A DNA stretch of 64,000 bases from Spirosoma sordidisoli (GCF_004138325.1 NZ_SBLB01000001.1:1063855-1127854), one strand, 5' to 3'. Counted from the first letter of the stretch, positions 32,994-42,768 are shown. The notes: generated by a model from the sequence alone, not told the origin. Numbers and translations: made by a program.

Positions 32994-35669
32994 TCACTCG
33001 GCCAGTTTCAGCAGTTCGTTGAGTTTCAGCAGCGCTTCGATGGGGGTCAGGCGGTTGACGTCGATGGCCCGGAGTTTCTCGCGGATGGCTTCGGAGCGCG
33101 GGTCGCCGGCTTCGATGATGCGGAGGGCCAGCTCGCGCTCCTGCGGTACAGCCTCGCGGATTTTTTCTTTGTTGGTTTCCCGAACGTGCGAGGCCTCCAG
33201 TTGCTTCAGGATCTCGCCCGCCCGGTTTACCACCTGCGCGGGCATACCGGCCATCTGCGCCACGTGAATACCGAAGCTATGCTCAGACCCGCCTTCTTTG
33301 AGCTTGCGCAGAAAGATCACCTTATTGCCCATCTCCTTCACCGACACGTTGTAGTTGCGGATGCGCGGGTTATCGACAGCCAGATCATTCAGTTCGTGAT
33401 AGTGGGTCGCGAAGAGGGTTTTGGGCCGGCAGTCGGTCTTGTTGTGGAGGTATTCGGTAATGGCCCACGCAATCGACACCCCGTCGTAAGTGCTGGTGCC
33501 GCGCCCGATCTCGTCCATCAGGACAAGACTCCGCTCGCTGAGGTTATTCAGGATACTGGCCGTTTCGGTCATCTCGACCATGAACGTACTCTCGCCCCTC
33601 GACAGGTTATCCGACGCACCGACACGGGTAAAGATCTTGTCGACCAGTCCGATCTCGGCCAGGGAAGCCGGCACAAAACTGCCCGACTGAGCCATGAGCA
33701 CGATCAGCGCCGTTTGTCGCAGCAGAGCCGATTTCCCCGCCATGTTGGGGCCGGTAATGATGATGATCTGCTGGGTTTCGTCGTCGAGGTAAATATCGTT
33801 CGGGATGTAGGGCTCGCCGGGAGGCAGCTGCTGCTCGATGACGGGGTGCCGCCCGTCTTTGATGTTCAGCACCTTGCTTTCGTTCATCTGCGGCCGGACG
33901 TACTTGTTCCGAACAGCTACCCGCGCAAACGAGGAGAGCACATCCAGCACCGACAAAACGCGGGCGTTCTGCTGAATGGCCCCTACGTACTCACCGGCGG
34001 CCATGATCAGATCGGCAAACATGCGCGACTCGATCTGAAAAATCTGCTCCTCGGCGTTCAGGATCTTTTCTTCGTATTCTTTCAGCTCGGGCGTGATGTA
34101 GCGTTCGGCGTTGACCAGCGTCTGTTTCCGGATCCAGTCGTCGGGCACCCGGTTTTTGTGGGCGTGGGTCACCTCCAGGTAGTAGCCGAACACCTTGTTA
34201 TACGCCACTTTGAGCGAGCTGATGCCGGTGCGTTCTACTTCCCGCTCCTGGAGCTGAAGCAGATAATCTTTACCCGAGTAAGCAATGGCGGTTAACTCAT
34301 CCAGCTCGGCGTTGATACCCGGCTTGATCATGCCGCCCTGGTTAGAGAGGGTGGGCGGGTCTTCGCGCAGTTCGGCTTCGATCCGGTCGATCAGGAAGGC
34401 GACCGGGTTGAGCTGGTCGGCGTACTTCTTCAGCGACGCCGGATGAAGCCCCGGCGACTCGGACTGGCTCAGCGCCGTGATCAGCATCTCCTTGATCGGC
34501 AACACGTGTTGCAGCGACCGTTTCAGCTGCAGCAGCTCGCGCGGGTTTATCCGTCGAACGGCTACTTTCGAGACGAGCCGCTCCAGATCACCGATTTGCC
34601 GGAGGTGGCTGACCATGGTATCGGCCAGTTCGATATCCTCGACCAGCAGTTCGACCATGTTGAGCCGCTCGTCGATCAGTGCTTTTTCCTTGAGAGGCAG
34701 GCTTAGCCACTTCCGGAGCAGCCGCGCGCCCATGGGGGTTACGGTCTGGTCGAGGATCTGGATCAGCGGAACGCCCCCCTCCTGCTGCGCGGCTGTCAGC
34801 TCGAGGTTGCGGATGGTAAACCGGTCGAGCCAGACGTAACGGTCTTCTTCGAGTCGGGTAACGCGGGTAATGTGCTGCAGGTCCTTGTGCTCCGTCTCGT
34901 TGAGGTAGTGCAGAATGACCCCGGCGGCAATGATCCCGTCGGGCATGCCTTCGATACCGAACCCTTTCAGCGAGCTGGTCTGGAAGTGCTGCTTCAGGAA
35001 GTTGTAGCCGAAATCGTAGGTAAAGGCCCAGTCTTCCAGCGTATAGGTATGAAATTTATCGCCGAAGAGCGCGCCGAACTCCTGCCGGTTGCGCTTGCAG
35101 TACAGCACCTCCGACGGGTTGAAGCTTTGCAGCAGTTTATCGATATAAGGTCCGTTGCCCTGCGAGGCCAGAAACTCGCCGGTCGAAATATCCAGAAAAG
35201 CCACGCCAAACACATCGTCGGCCTGCCCATTGCCGGCCTTGCCGAAGTGAACGGCCGCCAGGTAGTTGTTCCGGCGGGTATCGAGTACGTTATCGTTGAA
35301 GGAAACGCCGGGCGTAACGAGTTCAGTAACGCCCCGCCGGACAATGCCTTTGGCCAGGGCCGGGTCTTCGAGCTGGTCGCAGATGGCTACCCGCTCGCCC
35401 GCCCTAACCAGTTTGGGCAGGTGGGTATCGAGCGAATGGTGCGGAAAACCCGCCAGTTCTTCGTTCGCTCCGCCGTTGTTCCGCTTGGTCAGGGTAATGC
35501 CCAGAATCTTACTGGCTTTCACGGCATCTTCGCCGAAGGTCTCGTAAAAATCACCGACGCGGAAGAGCAGCAGCGCACCGGGGTATTTGGCCTTAATCTG
35601 GTTGTATTGGCGGTTGAGGGGGGTTTCTGTTTTCCTGGATTGTGGCTTTGCTGCAGTGGCTGTCTTCAC
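32994..35669 (-). CDS. mutS: DNA mismatch repair protein MutS
   Basis: This 891-residue protein carries all MutS domains: the mismatch-binding domain I with the Phe-x-Glu motif (LLFRVGDFYETFGEDA), the connector, the lever/clamp region, and the ATPase with Walker A GPNMAGKSALLRQTA, Walker B LVLMDEIGRGTSTYDG and the following LFATHYHEL. It recognises mismatches and recruits MutL. A GTG at 35669 is the likely start: it lies just before the Lys/Thr/Ala-rich leader of this family and 24 bp downstream of a promoter box (35693-35700); the open frame to 35813 would cross that box and the next gene. Confidence 0.97.
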   Translation of the reverse strand: MKTATAAKPQSRKTETPLNRQYNQIKAKYPGALLLFRVGDFYETFGEDAVKASKILGITLTKRNNGGANEELAGFPHHSLDTHLPKLVRAGERVAICDQLEDPALAKGIVRRGVTELVTPGVSFNDNVLDTRRNNYLAAVHFGKAGNGQADDVFGVAFLDISTGEFLASQGNGPYIDKLLQSFNPSEVLYCKRNRQEFGALFGDKFHTYTLEDWAFTYDFGYNFLKQHFQTSSLKGFGIEGMPDGIIAAGVILHYLNETEHKDLQHITRVTRLEEDRYVWLDRFTIRNLELTAAQQEGGVPLIQILDQTVTPMGARLLRKWLSLPLKEKALIDERLNMVELLVEDIELADTMVSHLRQIGDLERLVSKVAVRRINPRELLQLKRSLQHVLPIKEMLITALSQSESPGLHPASLKKYADQLNPVAFLIDRIEAELREDPPTLSNQGGMIKPGINAELDELTAIAYSGKDYLLQLQEREVERTGISSLKVAYNKVFGYYLEVTHAHKNRVPDDWIRKQTLVNAERYITPELKEYEEKILNAEEQIFQIESRMFADLIMAAGEYVGAIQQNARVLSVLDVLSSFARVAVRNKYVRPQMNESKVLNIKDGRHPVIEQQLPPGEPYIPNDIYLDDETQQIIIITGPNMAGKSALLRQTALIVLMAQSGSFVPASLAEIGLVDKIFTRVGASDNLSRGESTFMVEMTETASILNNLSERSLVLMDEIGRGTSTYDGVSIAWAITEYLHNKTDCRPKTLFATHYHELNDLAVDNPRIRNYNVSVKEMGNKVIFLRKLKEGGSEHSFGIHVAQMAGMPAQVVNRAGEILKQLEASHVRETNKEKIREAVPQERELALRIIEAGDPRSEAIREKLRAIDVNRLTPIEALLKLNELLKLAE

Positions 35670-35692
35670 TAGTTTCGGGCTGTTGTCGTAAA

Positions 35693-35700
35693 CAAAAATA
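35693..35700 (-). promoter_or_regulatory. Putative -7 box for mutS
   Basis: The minus strand reads TATTTTTG, an exact TAnnTTTG match, 23 bp upstream of the GTG start at 35669. It lies within the short space to the glycosyltransferase gene and supports the GTG start. Confidence 0.5.
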
Positions 35701-35728
35701 GTGATTTTTCGGGGGAAAACCGAATTGT

Positions 35729-36721
35729 TTACGCGATCCGCTCGTGGCTCAGTTCGGGCATGGGCACGGCCAGATTCAGCTCGTTCATGCAGCGAAAATG
35801 CCCCTGTGGACAACGCGCCGAACCGATCTTCGAGCAGGGGCGGCAGGGCAGATTCGGCACCTGCAGGGATACGTGCGGAGTCTGATAGGGATACATGCCC
35901 AGCTCGGGGGTAGTGTTGCCCCAGAGGGCGTAGACCTTCTTCCGGAACGCTGCCGCCACGTGCATCAGACCCGTGTCGTGACTGAACACCACCCGGGCCT
36001 GCTGCACCAGCGACGCCGACTGGCTGAACCGGTACAGGCCGCAGGCGTTGTAGACCCGGTCGGGACCGAGCGCCTGCTCAACAGCGGCTCCGGCCTCCCG
36101 GTCTTCGGCCCCGCCCAGCAACACCACCGGGTAGTCGATGCGCTGCACCAGCTCGATCATACGCGACACCGGTAGTCGCTTGGTGGCGTGTTGCCCACCC
36201 ATGGCGTAGGCTGCGTAGCCGTAGTGGTGGCTTACCGGCAGCTGGTCCAGGCTTAGCCGGTCGGCGTCGGGAATGAAATAGTCGAGCCCCCCGCCGTCAT
36301 TGCTGACACCCAGCGGGGCTACGGTGTCCAGGTAGCGGTCAACGATATGCCGGTCGGGCAGGCAGTTGACTTTCCAGCGGACGTATAGCCACTTCCGCCA
36401 GTTGAGTTTGTCGACCGTATAGGCCGGCTTCCCCAGCGCCAGCTTCACGGCCCGGGTCCGCAGGTTGTTGTGCAGATCGATGACCAGGTCATAGTCTTCG
36501 GCCCGCAGCTGACGAATCAACGCGGCCAGGCTATCGTCCAGGTAATAGCCTTTGTCGATATAGGGATTGGGCCCGATCAGCGCCGAGTAGGCCCGTTTGG
36601 TAGCGTAGTGGACCGACAGGCCGGGCAGTTGCTGCTTCAGGCAACGCACAACCGGACTCGTCAGCACGATATCGCCGATGGATGAAAACCGCAGAATCAG
36701 GATTTTTGTGGGGCGTGCCAT
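35729..36721 (-). CDS. Glycosyltransferase family 9 (heptosyltransferase-like)
   Basis: This 330-residue protein shows the GT9 pattern: ILILRFSSIGDIVLTSPVVRCL at the start, YDLVIDLHNNLRT, and the donor-site motif VVFSHDTGLMHVAAAFRKKVYALWGNTTPE. Heptosyltransferases of this family add ADP-heptose to the lipopolysaccharide inner core on the cytoplasmic face. Four Cys residues near the C-terminus (LPCRPCSK, ARCPQGHFRC) look like a metal-binding knot seen in some members. It lies 60 bp before mutS in the direction of transcription and 15 bp after the large lipoprotein gene. Confidence 0.9.
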   Translation of the reverse strand: MARPTKILILRFSSIGDIVLTSPVVRCLKQQLPGLSVHYATKRAYSALIGPNPYIDKGYYLDDSLAALIRQLRAEDYDLVIDLHNNLRTRAVKLALGKPAYTVDKLNWRKWLYVRWKVNCLPDRHIVDRYLDTVAPLGVSNDGGGLDYFIPDADRLSLDQLPVSHHYGYAAYAMGGQHATKRLPVSRMIELVQRIDYPVVLLGGAEDREAGAAVEQALGPDRVYNACGLYRFSQSASLVQQARVVFSHDTGLMHVAAAFRKKVYALWGNTTPELGMYPYQTPHVSLQVPNLPCRPCSKIGSARCPQGHFRCMNELNLAVPMPELSHERIA

Positions 36722-36736
36722 ACTCAGATAAGCCGT

Positions 36737-38359
36737 TTACTTGCAGTACATGGGCGCGTTGATATCCAGTTTCCACTCAGGCTTGTCGACCAGGTAATTG
36801 TTCTGCCGCAGGGGCCAGGTAGCTCCGCCGTCGGTGCTGGCCCGAAAATCGTACCGCTGCCCGATCTTCAGTTTGTACGAGGCTACCTTGCGTTGCGTAC
36901 GGGTGGCCGTAATCAGCTCCCGCCAGTTTTCTTTGCCGGTTTCGCTGTACTGGGTCCGGATCTGGGCCGGCAGGGCCGACTCGTCGAGGGTGGTTCCTTT
37001 GGGGCATTCGAAATCGAACGACAGGTTCATGACCGGCGGTACCGGCAGCGACGCCAGGCTGACCGCAATGGGTGACGGATCGCAGGTTTCGCCTACCGCC
37101 GACTCGGCCATCAGCCCCCCCTTGGCGCCTTTGCCCCAGGCGTCGGTTTCGTCGTAGATCCGCAGTTTCAGCTGCCGCCCGCTCGGCTGGCCCGACACTC
37201 GTATAGAGGCCCCGTTGTTCACGTTCGCGTAGAAGTTACTGATGCGCTGACCGGTAGTGGCGTCAATCAGTTCGCAGCGGTAGTTGACATCCACATTGGC
37301 CAGCTTGCTGTTTATGGTAAAAACGGGCCCCAGGTCGCAGACCGACTCCGTCCAGGTGGCCACGTAGGCGGCTGTTCGGCTGGCCGTGGCGCGGTACTCC
37401 AGCCGGCTGTTCTGGCTGTTTCGTACGATAACTCCCGGGGTTTCCTGCTGCCAGCGGTTGGTAAAGGCATCGTAGCTGTAGAGCGGAATCGAGTCGCCAG
37501 GCTGTACGCGCCGGCCGTTGCTGCCGTTGATGGTGGCCGGGTTGATATCCATGGTCAGGCGGGCCGGTTGCGACAGGCCGTGGGCCAGCAGATACGCTTC
37601 GTTATAGATCTCCAGCGTTAGCGAGCCCGCCAGCGAGGTTACCCGCAGGCTACCCGGTGCCGGTCCGCCGTTCTGTCCGTGTACGTTGGAGAGTATACCG
37701 CCCCCCGGCACCTGGCTGGTCACATCACCGGCGCGGGTGTGGGTCTGTAACACCTGCATGGTCAGCTTCCCCCCCACGGCCTGCCCATCCCGATCGGTCA
37801 GGCGGGTACCGGCCGGCAGGCTGACCGACGCCCGGTCGGCGTCGGCGGTCAGGCCGGTGGTGGTGAGGCTGAAGGGCGCCGTCAGGGTACCGTCAGTACC
37901 GGCCTGTCCGGCCAGGCGGGCGGGCGTCAGGGTGCGGGGTGGCTTACTGAGGCTGATTTGCCGAATCACCCGCGTTACCCGCCCCGGCCCGGTTTGTACG
38001 ATGGGCTGCACGATCGTCATATACCCTTCCGCTTCGACGACGGTAGTAAACCGGAACGGCGCCTGCGCCGACAGGGTCACCAAAGGCGACGGCGCCAGCA
38101 GCAACACCCCGTCAGGATTGATGCGGTAGCGGGTTGTGTTGAGGGTGGTAACGACCTGAGCCGCGTTCGGGCCAGCCAGCGTAATGCGATTATCGGTTGG
38201 CCGCGGGTTACCCGCCGGATCGTAGAGTCGTACCTCGACGACCCCGATCTGGATAGGGTCTTTGACCCGCAGCTGAACCCCGTCTAACGGGTTCTGGCAG
38301 GTAAGCAGGCCAGCAGCCAGACCAGCACATAAAAGAGAGGATAGCCGACGTATAGTCAT
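36737..38359 (-). CDS. Large exported lipoprotein-like protein, unknown function
   Basis: This 540-residue protein has a signal peptide ending in AAGLLTC, a lipobox-like site with Thr before the Cys, then many short beta-strand segments. An early stretch (VVEVRLYDPAGNPRPTDN) resembles carboxypeptidase-regulatory-like Ig folds; the middle holds VSLPAGTRLTDRDGQAV, like ZU5/GAIN-type or SpaA-like domains; the end contains YDFRASTDGGATW. I do not recognise a named family. It is probably a surface lipoprotein. It shares the strand with the GT9 gene and the barrel gene and could be in one transcript. Confidence 0.75.
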   Translation of the reverse strand: MTIRRLSSLLCAGLAAGLLTCQNPLDGVQLRVKDPIQIGVVEVRLYDPAGNPRPTDNRITLAGPNAAQVVTTLNTTRYRINPDGVLLLAPSPLVTLSAQAPFRFTTVVEAEGYMTIVQPIVQTGPGRVTRVIRQISLSKPPRTLTPARLAGQAGTDGTLTAPFSLTTTGLTADADRASVSLPAGTRLTDRDGQAVGGKLTMQVLQTHTRAGDVTSQVPGGGILSNVHGQNGGPAPGSLRVTSLAGSLTLEIYNEAYLLAHGLSQPARLTMDINPATINGSNGRRVQPGDSIPLYSYDAFTNRWQQETPGVIVRNSQNSRLEYRATASRTAAYVATWTESVCDLGPVFTINSKLANVDVNYRCELIDATTGQRISNFYANVNNGASIRVSGQPSGRQLKLRIYDETDAWGKGAKGGLMAESAVGETCDPSPIAVSLASLPVPPVMNLSFDFECPKGTTLDESALPAQIRTQYSETGKENWRELITATRTQRKVASYKLKIGQRYDFRASTDGGATWPLRQNNYLVDKPEWKLDINAPMYCK

Positions 38360-38401
38360 GAGTTGAGTTGGATTGCAGTCGTGTCCGCAGCTAACAGTGT
38401 A

Positions 38402-39109
38402 TCAACGGCTCAGCCGGTAGCCGACGCGCAGGTTCAGCGTGGGCAGGTAGCGGTAGTGGCGCAGGTTACGCTCGACCACCGGAATCTGCTCCGACAGGTT
38501 GGTCGTTTCCAGAAATCCTTCGTACTTCAGATCGATGCGGGGCTTACCCAGGTAGAATAGCCCCATTTCGAATCCGACGCCGACCCGCTTGCGGGGAATT
38601 ACCCGCCCGAACCCCCAGCCTACATAGCCTACCACCGGACTCCAGCGGATAGCCAGGTCGATCGTACCCACATCTTCGGGGGTCAGCTCCAGCCCGCCCA
38701 GGTTCAGCTTCGTATCGGCCGTAGCCACCACGCCCAGATGCGGATGCCAGGAGTACCCGACCCCGCCCGCCAGGAAAAACGACCCCCGCCGGAAGGGATG
38801 CCAGTTGAGCCCGGCCTGGGCAATACCGATCATGAAATCAGGATCTACGGTCAGGAACGAGTTAGGTGCCGTTTCGATCTGGATAGGCTTCCGGTAGGCA
38901 ATGTACTGGCCGCGGATCACCAGCGCCAGGCGATGCGGCTGGCTCAGCGTGCGGGCGTAAAAAACGCCGGGGCCGGTGGTGGTGAGTTGTATACCCAGCG
39001 ACTGGCTGTTGAGGCCTTTCGCCAGTGAATCTGAAGACGACTGACAGTAGCCTGCCCCTACAGACAGGCTAAGACCAATGCTCAGGAGATACTTGTGCAG
39101 GGTATACAT
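38402..39109 (-). CDS. Outer-membrane beta-barrel-like protein
   Basis: This 235-residue protein has a signal peptide (residues 1-22, GYC-Q) followed by alternating strands rich in Gly, Tyr and Phe (FFLAGGVGYSWHPHLG, GVGFEMGLFYLGKPRIDLKY) and ends with VGYRLSR. The pattern suggests a barrel of eight or more strands, but no family was recognised. It is followed by the lipoprotein gene 42 bp downstream. A promoter box lies 20 bp upstream of its ATG, and the gene is divergent from the exopolysaccharide operon. Confidence 0.75.
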   Translation of the reverse strand: MYTLHKYLLSIGLSLSVGAGYCQSSSDSLAKGLNSQSLGIQLTTTGPGVFYARTLSQPHRLALVIRGQYIAYRKPIQIETAPNSFLTVDPDFMIGIAQAGLNWHPFRRGSFFLAGGVGYSWHPHLGVVATADTKLNLGGLELTPEDVGTIDLAIRWSPVVGYVGWGFGRVIPRKRVGVGFEMGLFYLGKPRIDLKYEGFLETTNLSEQIPVVERNLRHYRYLPTLNLRVGYRLSR

Positions 39110-39129
39110 AAGATCTAATAGGCTTAGAT

Positions 39130-39137
39130 CAAATTTA
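39130..39137 (-). promoter_or_regulatory. Putative -7 box for the barrel-like gene
   Basis: The minus strand reads TAAATTTG, an exact TAnnTTTG match, 20 bp before the ATG at 39109. It opens a 447-bp AT-rich intergenic region shared with the divergent exopolysaccharide operon; no gene is seen in that region. Confidence 0.5.
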
Positions 39138-39219
39138 TGTAAGCATAATTACAGTAACAAGTACTATAACGTTTAATCGGGTTTATTCTGTTTAAAATAC
39201 AATTTTAACCTCATCACTA

Positions 39220-39247
39220 TCTTAAATGAATATATGTATATTTAAGA
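39220..39247. promoter_or_regulatory. Inverted repeat in the divergent promoter region
   Basis: TCTTAAAT (39220-39227) and ATTTAAGA (39240-39247) form an 8-bp perfect dyad with a 12-base spacer. Its position between two divergent promoters makes it an operator candidate only. Confidence 0.3.
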
Positions 39248-39343
39248 CATAGACTTTATCGTTAAAATTCAATAACTGGACAAAACCAATATATTCAGAT
39301 TTTAATTAATTGAAAATCAAATACTTACAAAACTGACTTTTTT

Positions 39344-39366
39344 GTCACTAAAGCGCTTTATTTGAC
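39344..39366. promoter_or_regulatory. LacI-type operator-like palindrome
   Basis: A perfect 12-bp palindrome TAAAGCGCTTTA (39349-39360) with central CG is flanked by GTCA and TGAC, extending the dyad. The core resembles operators of LacI/GalR-type repressors. It lies about 100 bp upstream of the -33 element of the exopolysaccharide promoter. No regulator gene of this type is in the window. Confidence 0.35.
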
Positions 39367-39467
39367 AGCTAATTGTACTGATCCTCAGCACAATCGGGAG
39401 TAAATCGCTGACATACAAGCGATATTACTTTTCCATACAGTTGTATAATTTATTAACTGAAATCTTG

Positions 39468-39496
39468 TTTGGTAAATATACTATTTACTATTTTTG
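39468..39496 (+). promoter_or_regulatory. Promoter of the exopolysaccharide operon
   Basis: TTTG (39468-39471), a 17-bp spacer and TATTTTTG (39489-39496) together match the full Bacteroidota sigma consensus (TTTG, 17-23 bp, TAnnTTTG). The wza-like ATG follows 60 bp downstream, giving a leader of about 50 bases. Confidence 0.65.
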
Positions 39497-39556
39497 CTAA
39501 GCCTGTTCACATTGATAATTAATAATACGCACGATTCTACTAAAAGATACTAGTTT

Positions 39557-40384
39557 ATGAAAATAGCTTTCCCGCGCAAACTGAATTCGTACCAACACTA
39601 CCTGATTCTAAGCCTTCTGATTTGCAGTCAGTATCTGGTTGGTTGTGTCTCGACCAAAGAGCTGGCTTACTTTCAGGACGATGCCGCTCAGGCCAATGCT
39701 TCGGCGGCTACCGCTGAACGGTATGTTCCAAAAATTCAGGTCGGCGACATACTATCGGTTCAGGTAAGCAGCCTCAACCCCGAGGCTTCATCGTTTTTCA
39801 ACCCATATACAGCCACCGCTATAGGCGAACGCACAGGTCAGCCCCTTCAGGTAACAACCTCAACGCCGTTACCCGCCGTCAACGGCTATCTGGTTGATCC
39901 AACCGGCGCCATTGAATTGCCCATGGTCGGAAAAGTGAACGTGGCGGGCCAGACGGTAGCGCAGATCAAGGAGAAAATACGCGGTATGCTGACCGAGTAC
40001 CTGAAGGAACCCACCGTTAACGTACGTAACCTGACATTCCGGGTGTCGGTCATGGGTGAAGTGAGCCGCCCCTCGCTGTTTGCCATTCCAAACGAGCAAA
40101 TCACCCTGCTCGAAGCCCTGAGCCTGTCGGGCGATGTTACCATCTACGGCCGGCGCGATAATATACTCATCATTCGGGAAGAAAACGGCCAGCGTACGTT
40201 TGGTCGGATCGACCTGACCAAACGCGATATTTTCAACTCGCCCTACTACTACCTGCATCCGAACGATGTAGTCTACGTAGAGCCGGGTCGGGCGCGGGCT
40301 GCTACGGCCGACCGCACCAACCAGCTTTTGCCCATTGTTCTCAGCGCGCTCTCGTTTGTAGCGATTATCGTATCCCGTTTCTAA
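39557..40384 (+). CDS. Wza-like polysaccharide export lipoprotein
   Basis: This 275-residue lipoprotein (Cys30 in QYLVGC) carries the Poly_export domain (KIQVGDILSVQVSSLNPEA) and SLBB-type segments (VDPTGAIELPMVGKVNVAGQTVAQ, VSVMGEVSRPSLFAI), and a C-terminal hydrophobic helix (IVLSALSFVAIIVSRF). It should form the outer-membrane/periplasmic channel through which the polymer leaves the cell, working with the Wzc-like kinase encoded next. It is the first gene after the operon promoter. The C-terminal helix is typical of Bacteroidota Wza proteins. Confidence 0.93.
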   Translation: MKIAFPRKLNSYQHYLILSLLICSQYLVGCVSTKELAYFQDDAAQANASAATAERYVPKIQVGDILSVQVSSLNPEASSFFNPYTATAIGERTGQPLQVTTSTPLPAVNGYLVDPTGAIELPMVGKVNVAGQTVAQIKEKIRGMLTEYLKEPTVNVRNLTFRVSVMGEVSRPSLFAIPNEQITLLEALSLSGDVTIYGRRDNILIIREENGQRTFGRIDLTKRDIFNSPYYYLHPNDVVYVEPGRARAATADRTNQLLPIVLSALSFVAIIVSRF

Positions 40385-40449
40385 GTCACTCCACCACACG
40401 CGATGCTATTCAACTGTTAATGACTTTTCAATTGTAAACCGACACGATT

Positions 40450-42768
40450 ATGTCAAATCAGAGTACATACGCTTACGCGCCTTACCAGGTGTACGACGGC
40501 GAAAAAGAGCCAAACCTACGGGTCGTATTGATGCGCTACCTAAAGCATTGGCCCTGGTTTCTGCTATCGGTACTCGTAGCCCTGGGAGCAGCCTATGCCT
40601 ACTCCCTCTATCAGGTGCCCGTTTACCAGGTAAAAACCAGTCTTTTGATCAAAGACGATAAGAAGGGACTGAGCGAAGAAAATATCCTGAAAGAGATGGA
40701 CATCTTCGCCCCTAAAAAAGTGATCGAAAACGAGATGGAGATCCTCAAATCGTTTTCGCTCATGAGCAAAGTAGTTGGTGAACTGGGGCTGGAAGTGCAG
40801 TATTTCCGCCCGACCGCTACCATCAAACAGGAAATCTACGACCAGTCGCCGATCAAGCTGATTGTTGAGAAGGCCAAGCCGCATCTGTACGATGAAGAGC
40901 TGACGCTGACGGTCGTTAGCCCGCAAATGGTGCGCATCAACAACCTGTCGTACCCCATCAACCAGAGTATCCATACGCCCTACGGTCGGCTGCGGCTGTT
41001 TGCCCGTCAACCCCTCAAAGTTACCGACGAACCCCTGATCGTTCAGGTGAACCCCAGGGCGGCTACCGTTGAGCGCTACCTGAAAAATCTGACGGCCGAG
41101 CCCAGCAGCAAAGCCTCTACCGTACTGCAGCTGACGCTCGAAGACGCCGTTCCGCGCAAGGGAGAAGCCGTACTGACCAAGCTCATCGAAGCCTACAATC
41201 AGGACGCCATCACCGACAAGAACATCGTTGCCTCCAACACCCTCAACTTTATCGAAGACCGGCTTCGGCTGATTGCGGGCGAGCTGACCACCGTTGAGAA
41301 AGGCGTAGAGTCGTACAAATCGTCGCAGGGCATCACGGACCTGAGTTCGCAGGCGCAGGTGTTCCTCGAAACGGTCAAAGAAAACGATGCCCAGCTGAAC
41401 CAGGCCAGCATCCAGCTGAACGCCATTCAGGATATTGAGCGATATGTCAACAGCCAGAACAACGAGCGCGGGGTGGCCCCGTCTACCCTGACCGTTGGCG
41501 ATCCGGTGCTGATCAGCCTGGTGGGTAAAATGAACGAACTGGAACTCCAGCGCGATCAGCTGAGCCGCACTACCGCGCCCAACAACCCCATGCTGCAGTC
41601 GCTCGACAGCCAGATCAAGATCGTTCGGAGCAGCCTCTCGGAGAACGTTCAGAACATGAAACGGACACTGCAGAGCACGGAGCGGAGCCTTAAGAACACC
41701 AACCGCCAGCTGGAAAGCCAGATCCGCAGCATTCCCAGCAAGGAGCGGACCCTGGTCAACATTACCCGCCAGCAGGCTATCAAAAACAACCTGTACACTT
41801 ACCTGCTCGAGAAACGCGAAGAAACGGCCCTCTCCTACGCATCGACCGTAGCCGACAGCCGTACTATCGACGCCCCCCGGAGCGGCAGCAAACCGGTGAA
41901 GCCCGTGAAGAGTACTATCTTCCTGCTGTTCGGCATGCTTGGTCTGTTACTGCCGGTAGGCGTACTGGCCGGCCGCGATGCGCTGAACGACCGGATCAGC
42001 CACCGTTCCGACGTAGAAGATGCCTCGCAGGTACCGATCCTGGGCGAAGTGGTAGCCAGCCGGAACAACGATCCGCTGGTGATGCTCTCCGGCAAACGCT
42101 CGGTCATTGCCGAACAGATCCGGACGCTGCGCACCAACCTCCAGTTCCTGCGCAGCAACCCCACCGACAGTCAGGTTGTCCTGTTTACGTCGAGCATCAG
42201 TGGCGAAGGCAAATCCTTCCTGTCGCTGAACCTGGGCGCCAGCCTGGCCCTGGTTGACCGGCCAACGGTTATTCTGGAAATGGACCTGCGCAAACCCAAG
42301 CTCCACTCGGTCCTGAACATTCCGAACCGGGCGGGTCTGAGCAACTACCTGATTCAGGAAGCCACGCTGGACGATATTCTGCAACCGGTACCGGGTTTCC
42401 CCAATTACCAGATCATCACGAGCGGACCGCTGCCCCCGAACCCGTCGGAGCTGCTGAGCAGCCCACAACTCGAGCAGCTCTTCCGCGAACTGCGCCAGCG
42501 CTTCGACTACGTGATTGTTGACTCGCCCCCGATCGGCCTCGTTACGGATGCCCAGCTCATTGCTCCGTTTGCCGACACGACCATGTTCATGATCCGCAAC
42601 GATCACACGCCGAAAACGTGTCTGAAGATGATCGATACGCTCTACAAAGAGCACCGCTTCCAGCGACTCAATGTCGTCCTGAACGCCGTTGGCGAAGGCC
42701 AGTCGTACTACTACAGCTACGGCTATTACGAGAAAGAAACCGGCAACTCCCGCAAAGCGCTCTCCTAA
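40450..42768 (+). CDS. Wzc-like polysaccharide co-polymerase / BY-kinase
   Basis: This 772-residue inner-membrane protein has a Wzz domain with two membrane helices (near 38-58 and 480-500), a long periplasmic coiled-coil region and a cytoplasmic tyrosine-kinase domain. Walker A is GEGKS (about 585-589), Walker A' is VILEMDLRKPK, Walker B is YVIVDSPPIGLVTDA. The C-terminus holds a Tyr cluster (SYYYSYGYYEK) that is the autophosphorylation site in this family. It regulates chain length and export together with the Wza-like protein; the PHP phosphatase at 59622-60389 is the likely opposing enzyme. Confidence 0.95.
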   Translation: MSNQSTYAYAPYQVYDGEKEPNLRVVLMRYLKHWPWFLLSVLVALGAAYAYSLYQVPVYQVKTSLLIKDDKKGLSEENILKEMDIFAPKKVIENEMEILKSFSLMSKVVGELGLEVQYFRPTATIKQEIYDQSPIKLIVEKAKPHLYDEELTLTVVSPQMVRINNLSYPINQSIHTPYGRLRLFARQPLKVTDEPLIVQVNPRAATVERYLKNLTAEPSSKASTVLQLTLEDAVPRKGEAVLTKLIEAYNQDAITDKNIVASNTLNFIEDRLRLIAGELTTVEKGVESYKSSQGITDLSSQAQVFLETVKENDAQLNQASIQLNAIQDIERYVNSQNNERGVAPSTLTVGDPVLISLVGKMNELELQRDQLSRTTAPNNPMLQSLDSQIKIVRSSLSENVQNMKRTLQSTERSLKNTNRQLESQIRSIPSKERTLVNITRQQAIKNNLYTYLLEKREETALSYASTVADSRTIDAPRSGSKPVKPVKSTIFLLFGMLGLLLPVGVLAGRDALNDRISHRSDVEDASQVPILGEVVASRNNDPLVMLSGKRSVIAEQIRTLRTNLQFLRSNPTDSQVVLFTSSISGEGKSFLSLNLGASLALVDRPTVILEMDLRKPKLHSVLNIPNRAGLSNYLIQEATLDDILQPVPGFPNYQIITSGPLPPNPSELLSSPQLEQLFRELRQRFDYVIVDSPPIGLVTDAQLIAPFADTTMFMIRNDHTPKTCLKMIDTLYKEHRFQRLNVVLNAVGEGQSYYYSYGYYEKETGNSRKALS

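Noticed and set aside
33186-34295. Long open frame (369 codons) on the plus strand
   Set aside because: It lies inside mutS in antisense; the product has no recognisable domain.
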